Source: an uncultured Blastocatellia bacterium
GTDB taxonomy: Bacteria; Acidobacteriota; Blastocatellia; Chloracidobacteriales; Chloracidobacteriaceae
DNA: 64,000 bases
Assembly: GCA_937934745.1 (NCBI GenBank)
Contig: CALGZC010000056.1
Location: 1-64,000 of the forward strand
Reading direction: 5' to 3'
This document shows positions 1 to 9,253 of the stretch, piece by piece. A model generated the notes under the pieces. That model made no database searches. It worked only from the letters and a program-made list of their open reading frames with translations, and was not told the DNA's origin. Position 1 is the first letter of the stretch. Every line of letters begins with the position of its first letter. The translations under genes and the position numbers were made by a program.

Positions 1-60
1 ACTACACACTGTCTATCGCTACAGGCTGCCGATAACCCGACCGCTCCTCCAAGTCCTGCC

Positions 61-1044
61 TTGCCGTTTGTTTCCATCGTCGTACCGCTCTACAACAAAG
101 CCGACTACGTAGCCGAGACCATCCGCAGCGTCCTTGCACAAACCCACACCGACTGGGAAATGCTCATCGTGGACAACGGCTCAACGGACGGCGGCGCCGA
201 CCTGGCGCGCGCGTTTGCCGACCCGCGCCTGCGCATCGTCGCTTCGCCCCGGCAAGGTCCCGGCGCAGCGCGCAACTATGGGATTGGGCTGGCGCGGGGC
301 GAGTGGATTCAGTTTCTGGATGCCGATGACTGGCTCGCGCCGGATCAGCTCGAATGGCAGCTTGCCACAGCTGCGCGACATCCCGAGGCGACGATTGTCG
401 CCGGCGGCTGGCAGGAAGCGCGCCCTGACCGCCCCGGTCGGCCGATTGTCCAGCGTCCGGCCGGCTACCGCGCCGGACTGGCGACGCTGCGCGACCTGGC
501 CATTGCCTTCCCGCCGTGGGCAGTTCACGCGGCCATCGTCAAGCGTGAAAAGCTCGCCGACGACTATCTCTGGCCGGAAGAGCTTGACCCGCTTTCCAAT
601 GAAGACGCCGTGTTTTGGTTTCGCCTCGTGGCGACTTGCCACGTTGCCTTCAGTCCGGCCACAGGCGCCTTCTACCGCATGCAAACCCCGACGGCGCGCA
701 ATCGGCCTGACGATCCGGCGCGCCGGCTGGGCGAGTTCGACCTGGCGGCGACATACAACCTGCGGTGGCTGGACGAACGGCAACAACCGCTGACGCCTGG
801 CCAGGCCGCCGCCTTGATGCGCGTCTATTCGAGCGTGTATGAACAGGCCCGGCGGGCCGGCGACCCGACCACGGCGCAAGTTGCCCTAGAACGGGCCGAG
901 CACTGGTTGACACAGTATTTTGCCCTCGCTCGCCGCCCAACCTGGCCGATGTGGCTGCGGCACCGGATGGGGCTCACGCGGTTTATTCACGCCACATCGC
1001 TGCTGCGCCACTTGAATCAAACCATCCGGTTGGTTTTTGCATAA
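61..1044 (+). CDS. GT2 family glycosyltransferase
   Basis: The protein of about 327 residues starts with a GT-A fold typical of family 2. The N-terminal strand [12 protein letters not shown] is followed by the VDNGSTDGG nucleotide-sugar loop (about residues 37-45) and the metal-binding LDADDW motif (about 86-91). It probably transfers a sugar from a nucleotide donor onto a lipid-linked or surface glycan on the cytoplasmic side, because it heads a glycan cluster. The TTG at 61 is the first candidate start in the window, but the frame stays open to base 1, so the true start may lie outside. The substrate cannot be read from the sequence. Confidence 0.85.
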   Translation: MPFVSIVVPLYNKADYVAETIRSVLAQTHTDWEMLIVDNGSTDGGADLARAFADPRLRIVASPRQGPGAARNYGIGLARGEWIQFLDADDWLAPDQLEWQLATAARHPEATIVAGGWQEARPDRPGRPIVQRPAGYRAGLATLRDLAIAFPPWAVHAAIVKREKLADDYLWPEELDPLSNEDAVFWFRLVATCHVAFSPATGAFYRMQTPTARNRPDDPARRLGEFDLAATYNLRWLDERQQPLTPGQAAALMRVYSSVYEQARRAGDPTTAQVALERAEHWLTQYFALARRPTWPMWLRHRMGLTRFIHATSLLRHLNQTIRLVFA

Positions 1045-1081
1045 ACGCCATCATTTAATAAGCGGAGGCGAGCCGAAGGAC

Positions 1082-2074
1082 GTGACCGACCAACCTGAAT
1101 GCTCCATTGTCATTCCGGTCTATAACGAACAGGAAAACTTGCCGGAAATTCATCGTCGAATCGCAGCCCTGCTCGATCAGCTATCGCCGAACAGTGAGGT
1201 CATTTTTGTTGACGATGGCAGTCGCGATTGTTCCTTGGAGATGATGCGGGCCATCCATGCCCAGGATGCCCGATTTCGGTATGTCAGCTTGGCACGCAAC
1301 TTCGGTCACCAAATTGCCGTCACAGCCGGTCTGTACTACACCACCGGTCAAGCAGTAATTGTCATGGACGCCGATCTGCAAGACCCGCCGGAGGTCATTG
1401 CTGCCCTCCTCCAGAAATGGCGCGAGGGCTATCAGATTGTCTATGCCCGTCGTGTGCGTCGCAAACAGGAACGCTGGCTCAAGCGTGTTCTTGCCTATTG
1501 GTTCTACCGCGTCATCCGCGTTCTGGCAGAGGTGGACATTCCGCCTGACACCGGTGACTTCTGTCTGATGGATCGGCGGGTCGTGGATGTGCTCAACGCC
1601 ATGCCGGAACGCAATCGGTACCTGCGTGGGCTGCGCGCCTGGGTGGGGTTTCGGCAAACAGACGTGGCGTACGACCGGGAGCCGCGATTTGCCGGCGAAG
1701 TCAAGTACACTTTCCGCAAATCCTTCGCCCTGGCCGTCAATGGCATCGTCTCGCTATCCCGCGCCCCGCTCCGCCTGGCGACTTACTTTGGGCTTAGTGC
1801 CGCCGGACTGGCGATGTTAATGGTGGTGCTGGTCATTTATTGGCGGATTTATTATCCCTCGGCCACACTGGTCGGCTATGCCATCATCACGGCTGCAATC
1901 TTCTTTTTCGGCGCCGTTCAACTGATTTGTTTGGGTATCCTGGGTGAGTACATTGGACGCATCTACGAGGAGGTCAAAGGACGGCCGCTGTTCACCGTTC
2001 AGGAAGTAAGCGGCGTCTTGCCGGTCAGCCATGAGCCAATCCGACCCATCCACTCCGCCGCCCGCACCGTTTGA
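1082..2074 (+). CDS. GT2 glycosyltransferase, DPM1/GtrB type with two C-terminal membrane helices
   Basis: The N-terminal domain has [21 protein letters not shown] and the donor/metal motif [10 protein letters not shown]. This combination is typical of polyprenyl-phosphate sugar transferases (DPM1, GtrB, ArnC-like). Two hydrophobic segments follow (about residues 222-250 and 258-285), ending in [15 protein letters not shown], a usual GtrB/ArnC-like tail. The likely role is charging undecaprenyl phosphate with a sugar for a GT-C enzyme; the neighbouring membrane protein at 2771-4735 is a possible user. The longer frame begins at TTG 1037 inside the preceding gene. GTG 1082 is preferred because GGAGG lies at 1064-1068 and the family domain begins right after it. 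The 3' end overlaps the next gene by 44 bases. Confidence 0.88.
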   Translation: MTDQPECSIVIPVYNEQENLPEIHRRIAALLDQLSPNSEVIFVDDGSRDCSLEMMRAIHAQDARFRYVSLARNFGHQIAVTAGLYYTTGQAVIVMDADLQDPPEVIAALLQKWREGYQIVYARRVRRKQERWLKRVLAYWFYRVIRVLAEVDIPPDTGDFCLMDRRVVDVLNAMPERNRYLRGLRAWVGFRQTDVAYDREPRFAGEVKYTFRKSFALAVNGIVSLSRAPLRLATYFGLSAAGLAMLMVVLVIYWRIYYPSATLVGYAIITAAIFFFGAVQLICLGILGEYIGRIYEEVKGRPLFTVQEVSGVLPVSHEPIRPIHSAARTV

Positions 2075-2774
2075 CGCCTTTGCGCCCGGTTACAGCGGAG
2101 GTCTGGAAGACCCTATCAAAGGCCTTCTGGCCGGCGACCCGCTGGCGTATTTACGTGTCAAGGTTGATTTGTTCCTCGACGACCTAGACCGCAGTCAGCC
2201 CGCCGTGTGGCGTCAGCCGGACCGGCGCTATCTCGACTTTGGGTGCGGAACGGGTGACTTTATGCACTTGCTGAGCACGCGAGGCACACGGTGGGCAATG
2301 TTCGGCTGCGACGCTTCCGGCGCCATGCTAGACGAGGCCCGCAAGCGCTGGCCGCAAACTTGCTCGGCACACAATCTCTGGCAAATCACCCGGCCCGACC
2401 AAATCCCTGGACATCACTTCGACGTCGCCACGGCGATCTGCGTGTTGCATCATATTCCGCCCGCCGAATGGGAAACGTATTTGACGGCGCTCTTTCACGG
2501 ACTGCGCCCCGGCGGACGGCTGTATGTGTTTGAGCACAACCCGATCAATCCGGTGACGCAGATCATGGTGTCACGCGCTCCGATTGACCGCGATGCCGTC
2601 CTCCTGTGGCCGTTCTCAACGGTTCGTCTTCTCCGCCGGGTCGGATTTCAAGTTAAAAAACTTTTCTTCTTCCTTTACATTCCTCCTCGTTTTTCAAAAC
2701 TCCTAAAATTCGAGCGCTGGCTTTCAAGAATCCCTCTTGGAGGCCAGTATATGATTGTCGCCGAGAAAACATGA
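2031..2774 (+). CDS. class I SAM-dependent methyltransferase
   Basis: The Rossmann-type methyltransferase motif I is [11 protein letters not shown] (about residues 69-79), with the acidic ribose-binding residue in FGCDAS, and motif III-like text near ICVLHHIPP and [13 protein letters not shown]. The layout matches Methyltransf_11/25 enzymes. The C-terminal 60 residues are basic and hydrophobic, which may mean membrane association. It is translationally coupled to both neighbours: it starts inside the GT2 gene and its stop overlaps the next ATG as ATGA. That points to methylation of a glycan or lipid intermediate, but the target is unknown. Confidence 0.82.
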   Translation: MSQSDPSTPPPAPFDAFAPGYSGGLEDPIKGLLAGDPLAYLRVKVDLFLDDLDRSQPAVWRQPDRRYLDFGCGTGDFMHLLSTRGTRWAMFGCDASGAMLDEARKRWPQTCSAHNLWQITRPDQIPGHHFDVATAICVLHHIPPAEWETYLTALFHGLRPGGRLYVFEHNPINPVTQIMVSRAPIDRDAVLLWPFSTVRLLRRVGFQVKKLFFFLYIPPRFSKLLKFERWLSRIPLGGQYMIVAEKT

Positions 2775-4735
2775 CCGAGGTCGCTCAGCGAAATAGCAGT
2801 GGTTCTAAACTTTTATTGATCATCTTTTGCCTATTTATTTTACCTTCTGCGCTACCTCGTCACTGGGCTGTGCTCGACGAGCATCGCGTTTGGACTCTGG
2901 CCAAGGACTACAGTCCCGTAGATATCTTTCTTGCACGGAATGACGGCGAGCGTTACCGGCCGGTGTACTGGCTATACCAGGCAGGAGCGTTCTACGTTTG
3001 CGGCCTCTCGCGGACGGCCCATCATCTGCTCCAGGCGCTGGCCGTCCTGGCATTTGCGCTTTTCCTCCGGTTCCCTAAAGCCCATCTCACGGATCGGTCA
3101 GGTTTCGTTTCAATCTTGCCGGCGCTGTTGTTTGTGCAATCCCCGTTGGCTGAAAACGCTTACACTTTGCACAAGCCTGATTGGCTGGCGGCGCTGGGTC
3201 TGATGGGCACCTTCGGCTTTGGGGTCCGGGCCGTTCAGCAACCACAGCGGAGGCGTCTTTGGCTTGGGATGGCCAGCCTGTGCGCCGGCGGAGCGATCCT
3301 GTCCAAGGAAAGCGGTCTGGTCGCGCTCGGCACGCTGTGCCTTGTCGGATGGGCTGGCTATGTCGCAGGTCAGTGGCGCCGGGGCAGCCTGCTGGCCTGG
3401 CACGGCGCGGCGCTTGTCCTGTTGTTGGGCGCGTACTGGCTGCCGTCTAAGTATCTTATTCAGCCGACGACCTACCGCCTCGCCCTGGCCGATGTGTCGC
3501 TGCGCGGCATGGCCTTCAACGGCTACACGTATTTGACCAAGTACCCGGAGCTTTTCTTGCTCGGCGCGGCGGCATTGGCGGGCCTGGCGCTGGAATGGGA
3601 CAAAGCCCGGCGGCGCGATCCGATCTGGCTGCTGGCGGCGACGGCGTTTCTTTCCGGGGCGGCGGCGCTAGCGCTCCTCATCGTCTGGAAATGGCCGTGC
3701 GGCTACTTCCTGATTCCGGTCAATGCCTGCTGGCTGGCGGCGCTGATGCTGGTTGCCGAAGCCTTCGCGCGCCTGCCTCGACCCTGGCGCGCCGTGGCGG
3801 CCGGCATTGGCGGCGTCTGGCTCCTGCTCAACCTGATCGGCTTTGCTCAGACGGCGCGACTGCAACGCGCCTGCTGGCAGGGTTTCGGGATGTTCGTTGA
3901 CACATATGCCCGGCAGGGAGCGCCAGGCTCGCGGCTGTGGCTTCCCGAACAGGTAGCGGAGGCCGAAGCGCCCATCGAAGCCAACCACCAGGTCAAGCTC
4001 TTCGGTGGGGCACAACTGGGCGCGCTTGCCGGCGCGGGCGCGTTCGCGCTGGGCAGCGACCCCGACAACCAGGACTTACGCCTCCCAACTGCGGGTGACT
4101 ATATTGCCCTGCGGCATTATGAGCGCGCCTTTGGGAAACACGTCCGACTGTTGGAAGACTGCGCGACGACGCGGCTGCTGCCCCGCTTGCAGGCGCTCGG
4201 CTGGCGCTTGACGCCGGTCGGCGAATACCGGCTCGCGATGCCCAACTTCGTGCCGGGCCGCAATCTGGGGCAGCCGGTCATCCTGGAACACGCGCTCTAT
4301 CGGCTCGAGGCCGAGCCGCCGGCGCGGTTTGCGCTCAACGGTGGCCTGTGGCGGACGGATGACTGGGCCGGCCCGGAGCTGACGCTGCTAGCGCATCAGC
4401 CGGGCAGCTTTCGCATTGAAGGCGAGTTGCCGGCGGCAGCGCCTGCGCCGGTCACGCTCCGGTGCCAGATTGACGGCCAGACGCTTCACGAGCGGAGGCT
4501 GCAACCGGGGGAAACGCTCCGGTGGGAGGTCGGCGCGCTGCCCATCGCGCCGCGCCAGGCGGTCGAGCTGCGCCTGATCGCCGAGCAAGCCGTTCCGGCC
4601 GAACAACTCGGTTTACGCCCCAAGGGCGAGCGGTTATCGTGGCGGTTGCGCCGCATCACCTTTATTCCAGCAGAGGATACCCCAAGCCATGTTTGGCATC
4701 GTCGTCACTACGATTTACGACGGCGCGTTTCTTGA
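2771..4735 (+). CDS. polytopic membrane protein, possible GT-C glycosyltransferase
   Basis: The protein of 654 residues has an N-terminal membrane segment, a first periplasmic-type loop with ERYRPVYW, and about nine to ten further hydrophobic helices up to residue ~365. A soluble C-terminal domain of about 280 residues follows. This architecture and an acidic or polar first loop are seen in GT39/GT83-like GT-C transferases that use lipid-linked sugars. I do not see a decisive DD or DE motif there, so the enzyme assignment is an inference from topology and from the adjacent DPM1-like gene. It overlaps the upstream stop by four bases and the downstream start by 47. Confidence 0.6.
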   Translation: MTEVAQRNSSGSKLLLIIFCLFILPSALPRHWAVLDEHRVWTLAKDYSPVDIFLARNDGERYRPVYWLYQAGAFYVCGLSRTAHHLLQALAVLAFALFLRFPKAHLTDRSGFVSILPALLFVQSPLAENAYTLHKPDWLAALGLMGTFGFGVRAVQQPQRRRLWLGMASLCAGGAILSKESGLVALGTLCLVGWAGYVAGQWRRGSLLAWHGAALVLLLGAYWLPSKYLIQPTTYRLALADVSLRGMAFNGYTYLTKYPELFLLGAAALAGLALEWDKARRRDPIWLLAATAFLSGAAALALLIVWKWPCGYFLIPVNACWLAALMLVAEAFARLPRPWRAVAAGIGGVWLLLNLIGFAQTARLQRACWQGFGMFVDTYARQGAPGSRLWLPEQVAEAEAPIEANHQVKLFGGAQLGALAGAGAFALGSDPDNQDLRLPTAGDYIALRHYERAFGKHVRLLEDCATTRLLPRLQALGWRLTPVGEYRLAMPNFVPGRNLGQPVILEHALYRLEAEPPARFALNGGLWRTDDWAGPELTLLAHQPGSFRIEGELPAAAPAPVTLRCQIDGQTLHERRLQPGETLRWEVGALPIAPRQAVELRLIAEQAVPAEQLGLRPKGERLSWRLRRITFIPAEDTPSHVWHRRHYDLRRRVS

Positions 4736-5825
4736 CGCTTACTACGAACACTTCCGGCAGCGCGGTCGGCTTGACGACGCGCGGTTTTACATCGTCGGCG
4801 ACCTGACGACGCCGGCCGCCTGCGCCGAGCGGGTGCGCGCTTACGCCCGGCGCGGGCTACCCTGGCAGTTTCTCGCGCCGGACGACCAGCAGGCTTTTCT
4901 CGCCGACTTCCCCGAACTCGCAGCCGAGATTCCCTGGCGCAGCGACAACCGGCGCAACGTCGGCTTCTTGATGGCCTACCGCGACGGGTGCGATCCGATC
5001 ATCAGCATTGACGATGACAACTACCCAAAGGACGACTGGGACTTTCTGGGCGAACACACCGTTGTCGGGCGCGAGGTCACGCTCCGCGCCGCCGTCGGTC
5101 ATGCCGGCTGGTTCAACATCTGCTCAATGATGGCGGTCGAGTGTCCGTCGCTGGGCGGCGGCAAAACGGTGTATCCGCGCGGCTTTCCCTACGCGCGGCG
5201 GACGCTTGCGTGCAGCGCCGTGACGGCCGAGCCGGAAACCGGGCGCGTCGCCGTCAATGCCGGACTGTGGTCGGGCGATCCCGACGTGGATGCCGCGACG
5301 CGCCTTGTGACGCGCTGTACGGCCGGCGAAGCCTTTACGGAAAGCTATTTGCTCGGGCGCGGCGTTCGCTCCCCCATTAACACGCAGAACACGGCCATTC
5401 TCCGGGCGGCGCTTCCGGCTTACTACTACGTGAAGATGGGCGTCTCGCTGGCCGGCTTGAAGCTGGATCGCTTTGGCGACATCTTCAGCGGCTATTTCGT
5501 GCAGCAGTGCGCCGAAGCGGTCGGCCATCGCGTGCGCTTGGGGTCGCCGGTCGTCGAGCACCGCCGGACGCCGCACAACCTCTACGTTGATCTGTGGCAC
5601 GAGCTGGCCGGCATGGTCGTGCTGGATGACATGCTGCCGCTGCTCGAAACGCCGCTGTCGCCGACCGACGACTACGGCGCGGCGGCGCTCGAACTTGCCG
5701 ACCGCATTGAAGCCTGGGCGACCGCGCAAACGGGCTTTCTGTGGGGCGAGGCGCTTCAGGCTTACTTCCGTCAGGTCGCGGCAAATATGCGGCTCTGGGT
5801 CGCGGTTTGCCGTCAGCTTGACTGA
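4689..5825 (+). CDS. reversibly glycosylated polypeptide (GT75)-like protein
   Basis: The 378-residue protein resembles the plant RGP/UDP-arabinopyranose mutase family. It opens with a short strand (FGIVVTTIY), has R-RRNVGFL, then the acidic SIDDDNYPKDDWD stretch (about residues 103-115). It continues with NAGLWSGDPDVDA and a late block around FSGYFVQQCAEAVGHRV and EHRRTPHN, in the same order as in RGPs. Plant members interconvert UDP-arabinose ring forms and become self-glycosylated. Here it sits between a membrane glycosyltransferase-like gene and a GT2 gene, so supply or transfer of an unusual pentose to a surface glycan is plausible. Activity is inferred and the start ATG 4689 overlaps the preceding gene. 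Confidence 0.62.
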   Translation: MFGIVVTTIYDGAFLDAYYEHFRQRGRLDDARFYIVGDLTTPAACAERVRAYARRGLPWQFLAPDDQQAFLADFPELAAEIPWRSDNRRNVGFLMAYRDGCDPIISIDDDNYPKDDWDFLGEHTVVGREVTLRAAVGHAGWFNICSMMAVECPSLGGGKTVYPRGFPYARRTLACSAVTAEPETGRVAVNAGLWSGDPDVDAATRLVTRCTAGEAFTESYLLGRGVRSPINTQNTAILRAALPAYYYVKMGVSLAGLKLDRFGDIFSGYFVQQCAEAVGHRVRLGSPVVEHRRTPHNLYVDLWHELAGMVVLDDMLPLLETPLSPTDDYGAAALELADRIEAWATAQTGFLWGEALQAYFRQVAANMRLWVAVCRQLD

Positions 5826-5828
5826 GCG

Positions 5829-6887
5829 ATGACGATGGAAGCGCGCTACGCGCCGGTGTCGCTGGTGACAACGGTGCTCAACGACCTGGCCGGTTGTCAG
5901 GCGTTTTTTACGGCTATGGAAGCGCAGACGCTCTGCCCGCGTGAAATCGTCATCGTGGATGGCGGCTCAAGCGATGGCACGTGGGCGTTTTTACAGGACT
6001 ACCGCCCGCGCCGCGAGTATGCGCTGGTCGTGGCGCAGGAAGTCGGCTGCAACGTGGCGCGCGGCCGGAATCTGGCCATTGCCCGCGCGCGCTACGACAT
6101 CATCGTTTCGACCGATGTCGGCTGCCACTGGGACGCCCGCTGGCTGGAAGAGCTGGCCCGACCGCTGCTGGACGATCCAACGCTCGACGCTGTGATGGGC
6201 AGTTGGGCCGTCCGGCGCGAAGACCTGCCCGACGAGTGGGCGCGCGTCGAGTTCGCCTTTCACGCTGAGTACGCCCTGCGTGCGCGACCGGATTCCCACG
6301 CCTCATCGCGCGCGATTGCCTACCGCAAGGCGCTGTGGGAGCGGCTGGGCGGCTACCCGGAAGACCTGACGCTGGCTGCGGATGACATGGTCTTCGCGCT
6401 GCTGTTGCATGCGACGACCAAGCGCGTCGCCGCCGCGCCGACGCCGCGCTGCTTTTGGGAGCGTCCGGCGACGCTCCGGCGCTTTTGCCGCGAAGCCGAG
6501 CGCAACTTTTTCGGCGCCGGCGAGGCCGACATCTGGCGCCGCCACGGGCTGCTGGTTGGCGGGCGCCTTCTTGTTGAGCTGTCCGCCGCGCCGCTTGGGC
6601 TGGCGCTCGGCCTGCTCGAACTGTGGCTCGGGCGGTGGCCGCTCGCGGGCGGCGCGCTCCTGGGCGTTGGACTGGCCCTGACCGGCGCGCGGCTGTGGCG
6701 GCTGCGGCCGGTAGTCGCGCGCTACCGAGCGGGCGGTGGCACGCAGGCTTGGCAGCGCGTGGCGCGCTTTGAATATGCCGTCAAGTGGGCGAGCATTCGG
6801 GGCTACTGGCGCGGCTGGCGAGCCGGACGCCGGCACTGTCAGAGCTGCCGCGCCCGCCTGCGGCAAGCGGGGGTCTCGCCATGGTGA
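5829..6887 (+). CDS. GT2 family glycosyltransferase with C-terminal membrane helices
   Basis: The GT-A domain shows SLVTTVLND at the N-terminus, IVIVDGGSSDGTW (about 38-50) and a VSTDVGCHWD motif at the metal position, where TDVG replaces the usual DAD. A late AADDMVFALLLHA block could supply the base residue. Two hydrophobic stretches follow around residues 243-295. The gene starts four bases after the previous stop, and its own 3' end overlaps the next start. It is probably a cytoplasmic-face glycosyltransferase of the same glycan pathway. The substrate is unknown. Confidence 0.82.
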   Translation: MTMEARYAPVSLVTTVLNDLAGCQAFFTAMEAQTLCPREIVIVDGGSSDGTWAFLQDYRPRREYALVVAQEVGCNVARGRNLAIARARYDIIVSTDVGCHWDARWLEELARPLLDDPTLDAVMGSWAVRREDLPDEWARVEFAFHAEYALRARPDSHASSRAIAYRKALWERLGGYPEDLTLAADDMVFALLLHATTKRVAAAPTPRCFWERPATLRRFCREAERNFFGAGEADIWRRHGLLVGGRLLVELSAAPLGLALGLLELWLGRWPLAGGALLGVGLALTGARLWRLRPVVARYRAGGGTQAWQRVARFEYAVKWASIRGYWRGWRAGRRHCQSCRARLRQAGVSPW

Positions 6888-7993
6888 GACGGCTGCGCGC
6901 CAACGCAGTGGGCATCGGCGCGGCGCTGGTCATTGTGCTGGGGATCGGCGCGGCAGCGCTCTGGGGCAACTGGCTGGGTGCGCGCCGCGCACTGTACCTC
7001 GACCGGCGGATTCACCTCGTTGCGCTTCCGCCGGCCGGGCAGATCATCCAGCGCCGGCCGGATAACACGGCGCAACTTCAGGTTGCCGGGTGCGTGGGCT
7101 GGCTGGCCCGGACGGTTCAAGCCGCAGTCGTCCGCGACGACGATCCGGTGGTTGGCGATCAGGACTGGCAAGTGCTCGGCTCGGCCGCGTGGACGACCTT
7201 TGAGGGAACACTCAGGCTGCCGACCGGATGCCATCTGTTGCTCCTGCGGGTTGGCGAGCCGCGTCCGGCCCAGGCCTTCAATCACGTTGAACACTGTGAA
7301 GTCTGCGTCGGCGAGGTCTTCATTGTCGCCGGGCAGTCGAACGCAGCCGGGAGCTGTACGGCGCTGTTCGCGGCCGTTTCCCCGCAGGTTCGCACCGGGC
7401 TGGTGGGCGATGACGGACGAATTCAATGGAAACGGTGTGTTGATCCACAGGTCGCCAACGGCGGCGGCTCGGTCTGGCCACTGGTCGGCGATATGCTGGC
7501 GAAACGGCTGCAAGCGCCCGTGGGGTTTGTCAACCTGGCAGTTGGTGGCAGCAGCATTCGAGATTGGCTGCCGGGGACACCCAACTTTGCGCGTCTCGCG
7601 GCCACCCTACGCCGGCTCCGGCCGCAGGGGGTGCGGGCCGTCCTGTGGCATCAAGGTGAAAGCGATGCGGATATGGCAGCAGAGGCATACGCCGCACATC
7701 TAAGCGCCATCATCGCAGCGGCCCGGGAAGCTGCCGGCACAGACGCGTCCCTGCCGTGGCTGGTGGCGCAGGCATCGTTCAAGGATGGACGGCGCTTCGA
7801 TGGTCCGCGCGCCGGGCAGCGGCGCGTCTGCGAAAGCGGTCTGGCGCTGCCAGGTCCCGACACCGATCAGCTCGAACTCGAACTGCGCCAACCCGACCGC
7901 GTCCACTTCAACGAGGCCGGCACGCGGGCTGCCGCCCGACTCTGGACTGAGGCGATTCTCGCTGAGATCTTTCACTTGCCTCCCGCGCCATGA
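6881..7993 (+). CDS. SASA-domain (sialate O-acetylesterase-like) carbohydrate esterase
   Basis: After an N-terminal membrane anchor or signal (about residues 8-30), the protein carries the SGNH/SASA blocks. GQSNAAG holds the nucleophile serine, then come GGSSIRDW and WHQGESD, and RVHFNEAG has the catalytic histidine. Together they indicate an extracytoplasmic deacetylase of carbohydrates, comparable to CE6/SASA enzymes. In this cluster it could trim or edit O-acetyl groups on the glycan. ATG 6881 is chosen because it precedes a clean signal-anchor and overlaps the upstream gene by only seven bases; a longer frame begins at 6785. An extra region of about 125 residues lies between the anchor and the GQSN block. 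Confidence 0.8.
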   Translation: MVRRLRANAVGIGAALVIVLGIGAAALWGNWLGARRALYLDRRIHLVALPPAGQIIQRRPDNTAQLQVAGCVGWLARTVQAAVVRDDDPVVGDQDWQVLGSAAWTTFEGTLRLPTGCHLLLLRVGEPRPAQAFNHVEHCEVCVGEVFIVAGQSNAAGSCTALFAAVSPQVRTGLVGDDGRIQWKRCVDPQVANGGGSVWPLVGDMLAKRLQAPVGFVNLAVGGSSIRDWLPGTPNFARLAATLRRLRPQGVRAVLWHQGESDADMAAEAYAAHLSAIIAAAREAAGTDASLPWLVAQASFKDGRRFDGPRAGQRRVCESGLALPGPDTDQLELELRQPDRVHFNEAGTRAAARLWTEAILAEIFHLPPAP

Positions 7994-8000
7994 CGCACGT

Positions 8001-9161
8001 ATGACGCGCCGATTGCTGCACTTTGTCGAGGAAAGCTACGGCGGTGCAGCCGATTACGCGCACGCGCAGTCAAATGCGCTGGCGGCGCTCGGGATCGAGG
8101 TTCACCTGCTGACGACGCCAAACTATCCGGCGCGTCCTGACGCGCGTTATACGCGCCGTCCAGAATTACTTGAACTGCGCCCTCCGCGACCGCTGCCGAC
8201 GCGCGCGCAGCGAGCGGCGCGCTTTGCGTATGTCAAGCTGATGAACTACCGACGACTGGTAAGCTGTATCCGGCGCGAAGGGTTTCGGCATGCTCTCATC
8301 GGTTCCTTCGGCGAATACCTCGCGCCGGTCTGGTCGCCCTGGCTTTGCGCCCTGGCGCGTGAAGGCGTTGTGTTCGGCGCAGTGGTACACGATCCGATTC
8401 GGGATTATGTCGTCGGCCCGCGCCAATGGCACCGGTGGTCGGTCGCGGCAGCCTATGCGCCGCTCCGGGAGGTTTTTGTCCACGAGGCGACGCCACTTGA
8501 TACCGGTGGGTGGCCGCTCCCGGCGCGCGTCACTGTCGTGCCCCACGGCATTTACGACTATCCCGCGCCAGCGCGCCCACGCAGCGTGACGCGGCAGGCG
8601 CTGGGGATTCCCGAAGCGGCAACGCTGTTTCTGGCCTTTGGCAACATTCGCAACGGCAAGAACCTCGATTTCTTCTTGAGAGCGCTGGCGCACGTAGCGG
8701 ACGACTTCCCCGAAGCCTATTGTCTGATCGCCGGGGATGTCAGGTCGGCCGGACAGAAGCCGGTCGCCTATTACCGCGCGCTGGCAACCGAACTCGGACT
8801 TGCCGCCCGCTGCCGCTGGCGGATCGGCGACATTGCGCCGGAGGAAGCGGCCGAGCTGTTTACGGCAGCGGATGGCGTGGCGCTGACCTATTCGCGATCC
8901 TTTCGTTCGGCCAGCGGCGTGCTGGCGCTGGCGGTGTATTATCGCGTCCCCTGTCTGGCGTCGGGCGGCGACGGGCCGCTCCGGCAGGCTGTGGAAGGCT
9001 ACGGGCTAGGGGTGTGGTGCGCGCCGGACGACGTAGCGGCGCTGGCCGCCGGGCTGAAGCGGTGGCGGGACGCGCCGCCGACGCCGCGCTGGGACGCCTA
9101 CCGCGCCGATCACTCCTGGACGGTTAACGCGCAGCGTGTGGCAGAATGCCTTTTTGAATAG
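8001..9161 (+). CDS. GT4-type (group 1) glycosyltransferase
   Basis: The 386-residue protein begins with HFVEESYGGAADYAHA, the usual GT4 N-terminal donor-acceptor strand. Its C-terminal Rossmann half has FGNIRNGKNLDFFL and a typical GDI-PEEAAELFTAADGVAL stretch. The usual E-x7-E pair is not evident: the corresponding segment reads SRSFRSASGVLALA, so catalysis may deviate from the family. It starts eight bases after the esterase stop. A longer frame from 7785 is an extension into the esterase gene. It probably adds a sugar to the glycan assembled by this cluster. Confidence 0.83.
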   Translation: MTRRLLHFVEESYGGAADYAHAQSNALAALGIEVHLLTTPNYPARPDARYTRRPELLELRPPRPLPTRAQRAARFAYVKLMNYRRLVSCIRREGFRHALIGSFGEYLAPVWSPWLCALAREGVVFGAVVHDPIRDYVVGPRQWHRWSVAAAYAPLREVFVHEATPLDTGGWPLPARVTVVPHGIYDYPAPARPRSVTRQALGIPEAATLFLAFGNIRNGKNLDFFLRALAHVADDFPEAYCLIAGDVRSAGQKPVAYYRALATELGLAARCRWRIGDIAPEEAAELFTAADGVALTYSRSFRSASGVLALAVYYRVPCLASGGDGPLRQAVEGYGLGVWCAPDDVAALAAGLKRWRDAPPTPRWDAYRADHSWTVNAQRVAECLFE

Positions 9162-9253
9162 ACGCGCTTGAATAAACTTGGCGCGCAGCGCCGCCGGCCG
9201 CAGGGGACGGCGAACGCCCCGCAACGCTCCTTTCAGAACTTTTCAACCGAATC

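Noticed and set aside
5124-5729. 201-codon minus-strand frame inside the RGP-like gene
   Set aside because: It is rich in Arg, Ala and His with no domain, and lies wholly opposite a gene with recognisable motifs. It is a GC-rich antisense shadow.
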